Assembly (NCBI GenBank): GCA_026770595.1
Contig: MU634720.1
Coordinates: forward strand, 1 to 10,598
DNA from: Ochromonadaceae sp. CCMP2298
Lineage: Eukaryota > Sar > Synurophyceae > Ochromonadales > Ochromonadaceae
Length of the DNA: 10,598 nt
Reading direction: 5' to 3'
Shown here one piece after another: positions 7,352-10,598 of this stretch. Within the stretch, counting starts at the first letter, position 1. Every line of letters starts with the position of its first letter. Position numbers and translations under genes: made by a program. The notes below the pieces were generated by a model. It saw only the letters and a list, made by a program, of their open reading frames with translations, did not search any database and was not told the DNA's origin.

Positions 7352-8411
7352 ACAGCAGCAGCGGCAACAGTACCCAGCACAGCAGCAGCAGCAGCAGTAC
7401 CCACCGCAGCAACAACAGTACCCAGCACAACAACAGCAGCAGCAGTATCTAGCACAGCAGCAGCAGCAATACCCAGTACAACAGCAGCAGCAACAACAGC
7501 AATACCCACAGCAGCAGCAACAGCAGCAATACCCACAGCAGCAACAACAGCAATACCCACCGCAGCAGCAGCAGCAACAGTACCCAGCACAGCAGCAGCA
7601 ACATCAGCAGCAACAACAGCTGCAATACCCACAGCAGCAGCAACAGAAACAGCAGTACCCACCGCAGCAGCAGTACCCAGCACTGCAGCAGCAACAGCAG
7701 CAATACCCACCCCAGCAAGAGCAGCAACAGTACCCAGCACCGCAGCAGGAACAGCAGCAATACCCACAGCAGCAATACCCACAGCAGCAGCAATACCCAC
7801 CGCAGCAGCAGCAGCAACAGCAGTACCCACCGCAGCATCTATACCAAACCTCCCCCCCTGCCTCTGCCCCTGTCTCTGCCCCTACCCCTGCCCTGCCTTC
7901 TGCCCTGTCTTCTGCCACTGTCCTCGAAGACCCTTTTGCATCGTTAGATCTCGGCCTGGATCTCGGCGCCCCCACCGCACCGGCCTTTGAACAGACACCA
8001 ACGCAGCCTCAGCAGATTCAGCAGCAGACACCACAGATGCAACAGCAGACGCCGCCGCAGATACAACACCTGCCACACATTGCGCAAACACAGCAGATAG
8101 AACCAAGTATGACAATGCCGATGCAGTATGGTTATAATCAGCAGCACCAGGGAACACCGACAGTGCCCCCCATACCAGAGATGCCGTTTCCTCAGCAAAG
8201 TGCGCCATTCACATACATCTCTGCTCCAGAGATGCCTCCGTCCGCACCCCTGCCCATGTTCATGACCACACCCATGCCCATGTCCGCACCCCCTATACCT
8301 ATGTCCATGCCCCCAATGGGACCCCCCTCTGGCGCGCCCCCCCCGCTGCCCACAGGCCCCCCACCGCCCGTCCCCTCCTCTGCACCGCCCCCCCTGCCCC
8401 CTACAGTCTAA
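6054..8411 (+). CDS. ENTH-domain (epsin-like) protein with long Gln/Tyr-Pro repeat tract
   Basis: Intronless, 785 residues. An ENTH-like domain spans about 35-198: PWKTIYKTLLLLNTLVLYGS (114-133) matches the epsin helix W-x2-IYK-x-L-x-LL, and VRTQAMQLDVVLRTDDSIRRAR (174-195) matches the last ENTH helix. The first part is divergent from animal epsins. After a Gly-rich linker come clathrin/adaptor-type short motifs: LLDFN (229-233), DLLDMM (327-332), DLLSLS (367-372), DLFAP (384-388) and a DPF followed by LDLGLDL (about 626-637). Between them, about 394-594, is a near-pure Gln tract broken by about 19 Tyr-centred units, mostly YP. A Pro/Met-rich tail ends at the TAA. The role is probably a membrane-bending cargo adaptor at clathrin coats. 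An in-frame TGA at 6033 makes 6054 the first possible start. The frame stays open for 81 more codons past the stop (separate entry). Confidence 0.75.
7233..7835 (+). repeat. CAG/CAA repeat tract coding for poly-Gln with YP units
   Basis: About 600 nt of mixed CAG and CAA codons are interrupted every 4-25 codons by TAC-CC[A/G] (Tyr-Pro), usually followed by Pro, Ala or Gln. The frame is unbroken. CAA interruptions and fixed YP spacing imply that the array grew by duplicating whole units, not only by CAG slippage. On the opposite strand it reads as Leu- or Ala-rich or Cys-rich open frames, which are shadows. Confidence 0.9.
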
Positions 8412-8657
8412 AGCCCACTGCTGACCCCATCACCTCCACAAAACCCCACCTCTCCCACAGCACAGAACCTTACTACAGCCCCCCGCTCCCCCACAGCCTT
8501 TAGAGCTAAGCCCTGTTCCCCTAGGACTCCTACCTGGGAGAAAGTCGCTGCCAAGAATGCTGACCCCTTCTTTGCATTCTTTGTCACACGAACGTTGACT
8601 AATTTAATGGGGCGAGACGAGGCCAGTTCACTGGCACACATCTACACCTTCACCTAG
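8412..8657 (+). other. In-frame open continuation after the ENTH gene stop
   Basis: Reading on in the same frame past the TAA at 8409-8411 gives 81 sense codons to a TAG at 8655-8657. The first about 40 residues are Pro/Ser/Thr/Ala-rich, like the tail before the stop. The rest is not low-complexity: it has TWEKVAAKNADPFFAFF and RDEASSLAH, including a second DPF adaptor motif. This may be the true C-terminus, reached by splicing, readthrough or correction of a sequence error, or a decayed tail left by a new stop. A 60-nt phase-0 intron 8406-8465 (GTCTAA...GCACAG with CTGAC at about 8420) would remove the stop, but its donor differs from the GTAC/GTAG donors used elsewhere here. Confidence 0.45.
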
Positions 8658-9154
8658 ACCTAAAACAACATCAACACCTATACCTCTGCTCACTTAGCCT
8701 GACGAACACCGATGGTGCCAGTATAATAGGGGCATAATAGGGGCCAAATGCGCGCAGTGGCTAATAACATTTTTGCTATATCGGGGAGTCGCAGTGTACT
8801 TCAAAGGCCGTGTATAAATTTTAATCCAGGTCACTCTTTAAAGCCATTCTCTTGATGTTTCCTCTAACCTCAACTACCACTGAATTGCGAGTCTTGTGCT
8901 AAAGTACGAGTAAAATACAGTTGTATATTACGAGTGTGGATAACGGGGATAAAGACACTTGGCTGAATACGGGACTTGGTCGAATGAGAACTCTTTTGGT
9001 GATACCGGGATAGGACCAAGTTACCCGTTACCCAACCCCACCCGAGTCCCGCCCCCCATACGCCTGCAACCGCCCGAATGACTGCGTCCGTCCAGAAGGA
9101 AAGGCATAATGTACAGAAAAGTTGAGTTATGCACATAATCATACACTGTTCCTT
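8658..9154. other. Convergent intergenic region between ENTH and FKBP genes
   Basis: No gene is seen. It contains a short tandem duplication (TATAATAGGGGCATAATAGGGG, two 11-bp units, about 8721-8742). An imperfect inverted repeat pairs CGGGACTTGGTC (about 8969) with GACCAAGTTACCCG (about 9015). The 3' UTRs of both genes must lie here; no canonical AATAAA is obvious at a useful distance. Confidence 0.4.
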
Positions 9155-9584
9155 CTATGATATCTCTATGAGCTCGATGTCAAAAATCAGTTCGGAGTTC
9201 CCAGGTATCAGTCCCGGAAACCCCTTGCCCCCGTACGCTAGGTGGGCGGGTATGGTCATGATGGCTCGCTCGTTCTTGGACAGCTGCGCTACTCCCATGT
9301 CCAAGCCTGGGTGGTGTGCGTGCATGGGGGGGAGAGTGGGTGTGTGGGTGTAGGTTAGGTGTGGGTATGTGCGGTTTGTAGTCATCCTGCAGAACCGTAC
9401 CGGGAATGACTTGGTCCGCGCCCAGCTTGAACTTGAACATTTTCCCCCTATCTCGCGAGGAGTCGAATATCTTCCCATCCTTCAAGGAGCCCGTGTAATG
9501 CACAGATACTGTGTTACCTTTTGTGGGGTAGGTGATCCCGTCTCCCGCGGAGAGGATCTCTACCGACACGTTTCCGTAAGACAT
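9155..9584 (-). CDS. FKBP12-like peptidyl-prolyl cis-trans isomerase (two exons)
   Basis: Exons 9584-9401 and 9306-9155 (minus strand) join within a Gly codon to give 111 residues, the size of FKBP12 (108). It catalyses cis-trans isomerisation of X-Pro bonds and belongs to the FK506-binding fold. Landmarks are VHYTGSL (28-34), [17 protein letters not shown] (39-55), VIPG (59-62), [23 protein letters not shown] and LIFDIEL. Most pocket residues are kept (Tyr30, Phe40, Asp41, Phe50, Val59, Ile60 and the Tyr of AYG). However, the pocket-floor Trp of FKBP12 (Trp59) is Leu63, and the His87 equivalent is Phe. The start at 9584 has context AAACATG and gives the usual FKBP12 N-terminus. The frame is also open upstream to ATGs at 9794 and 9815, which would add a basic extension. 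Cytosolic if the short start is used. Confidence 0.9.
9307..9400 (-). other. Spliceosomal intron in the FKBP gene
   Basis: The 94-nt intron on the minus strand starts GTACGG (base 9400), ends CACCCAG (base 9307) and has a CCTAAC branch-site match. It joins VIP-G to LDMGVAQ inside a Gly codon (phase 1). The join restores the FKBP12 fold with no gap, so the intron is well supported. Confidence 0.88.
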
Positions 9585-10003
9585 GTTTGCGGCGTGGGGT
9601 TCGGATGCGCGTGTTTCGCGCCGAAGTAGAGCAGACCAGAAGCCTGAGTTTGTCGACGGGAAAGAAGAATCTTGTGACCCTCTCTCTCTTTGATCTCCAT
9701 CTCCGTGGCTCGGTCTGCTCTGCTGGCACCATTTCCTCTTTTGTCGACGGTTACTTTTTGTAAAGTGGGAAGGTCTAAAAACGAGAGAAAGCATATTTTT
9801 TCTCGGTAAACACATACTTTTTGAAACTTTTCATCCTAAAAGATAGGAACTTGTTACCACACACGAGATCCTTGCTTGGGTGTAGCAATCTATCTATGCC
9901 TACCCCTTCAAACCTACCCCTTCCACCCACACAGTCTCGGGGGTTCGCTTCAAGGCCGCACAGAGAACGCGGAGGGAGTGTCATTCAGTTACTTTGGCAG
10001 AGC
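9585..10003. other. Divergent promoter region of FKBP and SGNH-like genes
   Basis: The two genes are head to head with 419 bases between the chosen starts. The middle (about 9770-9835) is AT-rich with runs of T. The right part has C-rich direct repeats of CCTACCCCTTC (about 9899 and 9913). Both flanking frames extend open into this region, to 9815 on the minus strand and 9821 on the plus strand; I treat the extensions as 5' UTR. No clear TATA box is seen. Confidence 0.4.
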
Positions 10004-10598
10004 ATGGGACACCTGCTGTGCGTGCATTTCATATGCCTATGCCTATGTTTCGCAATGACCCCACATGCTAATCCCATCGACTCGTACCCACGCTCCTGGT
10101 GCATCGACCACCCCCAAGAGTGCCGCGATACCTACCCGAGTAGAGCCATAGAGGCGCTCACCAACAAGGTACGTCACCGGTACTGTATATTCTATACGTC
10201 CTTTGTTCATCTATTGAATAGTTGGTCACTTAACATAGTCAATCTCTTATCTCTTAACATAGCTGACTAACTATAACCCTCCTGACTATCCCTACTGACT
10301 ATCCTATGCTGACTAAAGCACCTGCTGATACTCGGAGACTCTCTGTCCCGATACCAGTATCTAAGCCTCGTATACACGCTAAGGCATCGAAGGTACGTCT
10401 CTACCTGTCTCTACCTGTCATATGGACATCATATCGGTACAACCGCATCATATCGGCAAGACAGAAACGCATCGTTCACATATTCATATGCCTTCTGTTT
10501 CTTTGTCTCTCTGTCTCTCTGTCTCTCTGTCTCTCTGTCTCTCTGTCTCTCTGTCTCTCTGTCTCTCTGTCTCTCTGTCTCTCTGTCTCTCTGTCTCT
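10004..10598 (+). CDS. Probable secreted SGNH/PC-esterase-like protein, 5' part (exons 1-2)
   Basis: Exon 1 is 10004-10168 (55 codons): a signal peptide MGHLLCVHFICLCLCFA, then a Cys-containing luminal segment with SWCIDHPQEC. It ends at a strong donor AAG|GTACGT in phase 0. Exon 2 is 10319-10392 and reads HLLILGDSLSRYQYLSLVYT, then LRHR, before another AAG|GTACGT donor. GDSLSRxQxxSL matches block I of the SGNH fold as found in PC-esterase/TBL-type (Pmr5/Cas1p) acyltransferases and esterases, where the Ser is the catalytic nucleophile. The remaining blocks (GxN and DxxH) would lie beyond the window. The product probably acts in the ER/Golgi or outside the cell on glycans. Start 10004 is preferred over the in-frame 9821 because it opens with the signal peptide. 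The gene is truncated by the window edge inside intron 2. Confidence 0.6.
10169..10318 (+). other. Intron 1 of the SGNH-like gene with four CTGACTA motifs
   Basis: A 150-nt intron with donor GTACGT and acceptor CTAAAG. CTGACTA occurs four times in its last 60 bases (10263, 10282, 10295, 10309), each a good branch-site match. The acceptor is placed at 10318 because it gives the GDS motif in frame; the pyrimidine tract is weak. A direct repeat CTTAACATAG lies at about 10227 and 10253. Confidence 0.6.
10506..10598 (+). repeat. (TCTCTCTG)n microsatellite
   Basis: More than 11 uninterrupted copies of the 8-mer TCTCTCTG run to the window edge, so its true length is unknown. It lies in the predicted intron 2 of the SGNH-like gene and is pure pyrimidine apart from one G per unit on the coding strand. 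Confidence 0.95.

Noticed and set aside
6967-7838. Long minus-strand open frames rich in Leu, Ala or Cys
   Set aside because: They are antisense readings of the CAG/CAA repeat tract of the ENTH gene, in all three frames; periodic triplets leave every frame open.
8408-8641. Minus-strand frame of 77 residues after the ENTH gene
   Set aside because: No recognisable motif; the plus-strand frame over the same bases continues the ENTH protein's composition and contains a DPF motif.
8700-8790. A third foldback element (CATAATAGGGGCC and GGCTAATAAC resemble the element tips)
   Set aside because: No complementary second arm is found nearby, so only a short resemblance remains.
9821-10003. Start of the SGNH-like protein at 9821
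   Set aside because: The extra 61 residues lack a presequence and would place the clear signal peptide in the middle of the protein.

Overview
The window looks like nuclear DNA of a photosynthetic eukaryote with a complex, red-lineage plastid; an ochrophyte (stramenopile) alga is my best guess, and a haptophyte or cryptophyte is not excluded. Two proteins begin with a signal peptide that runs into a Phe at the expected cleavage point (CNA|F and ANA|F). That is the ASAFAP-type bipartite presequence that takes proteins through the ER into secondary red plastids. Other support comes from GT-AG introns with CTAAC/CTGAC branch sites, a plant-type L-galactono-1,4-lactone dehydrogenase, an ENTH/epsin-like adaptor and many microsatellites. 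No operons, Shine-Dalgarno sites or bacterial features are seen.

Layout from left to right: (1) 1-207, no gene seen. (2) 208-530, a foldback (long inverted repeat) element. (3) 712-1705, + strand, a plastid-targeted DUF3054 membrane protein with one intron. (4) 1706-2294, a convergent 3' intergenic region. (5) 2295-2711, - strand, a plastid-targeted [2Fe-2S] ferredoxin-like protein. (6) 2973-3377, a second foldback element of the same family, between the divergent ferredoxin and GLDH genes. (7) 3519-5693, + strand, intronless mitochondrial L-galactono-1,4-lactone dehydrogenase with two low-complexity insertions. (8) 5694-6053, short tandem repeats. (9) 6054-8411, + strand, an ENTH-domain protein with a tract of about 200 residues of Gln/Tyr-Pro repeats. 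Its frame stays open for 81 codons after the annotated TAA. (10) 8658-9154, a convergent intergenic region. (11) 9155-9584, - strand, an FKBP12-like peptidyl-prolyl isomerase with one intron. (12) 10004 to the right edge, + strand, the first two exons of a probable secreted SGNH/PC-esterase-like protein. The second exon is short and was found only by reading through a splice junction. The window ends in a (TCTCTCTG)n microsatellite inside the next intron.

The genes do not form one pathway. They are housekeeping functions: ascorbate synthesis and complex I assembly in mitochondria, plastid electron transfer and a plastid membrane protein, clathrin-type trafficking, protein folding, and a secretory esterase or acyltransferase. 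The least ordinary items are the paired foldback elements upstream of plastid-protein genes, the in-frame continuation past the stop of the ENTH gene, the extreme repeat expansions in coding sequence, and the hidden GDS-motif exon at the right end. I found no clear sign of an entirely new system.
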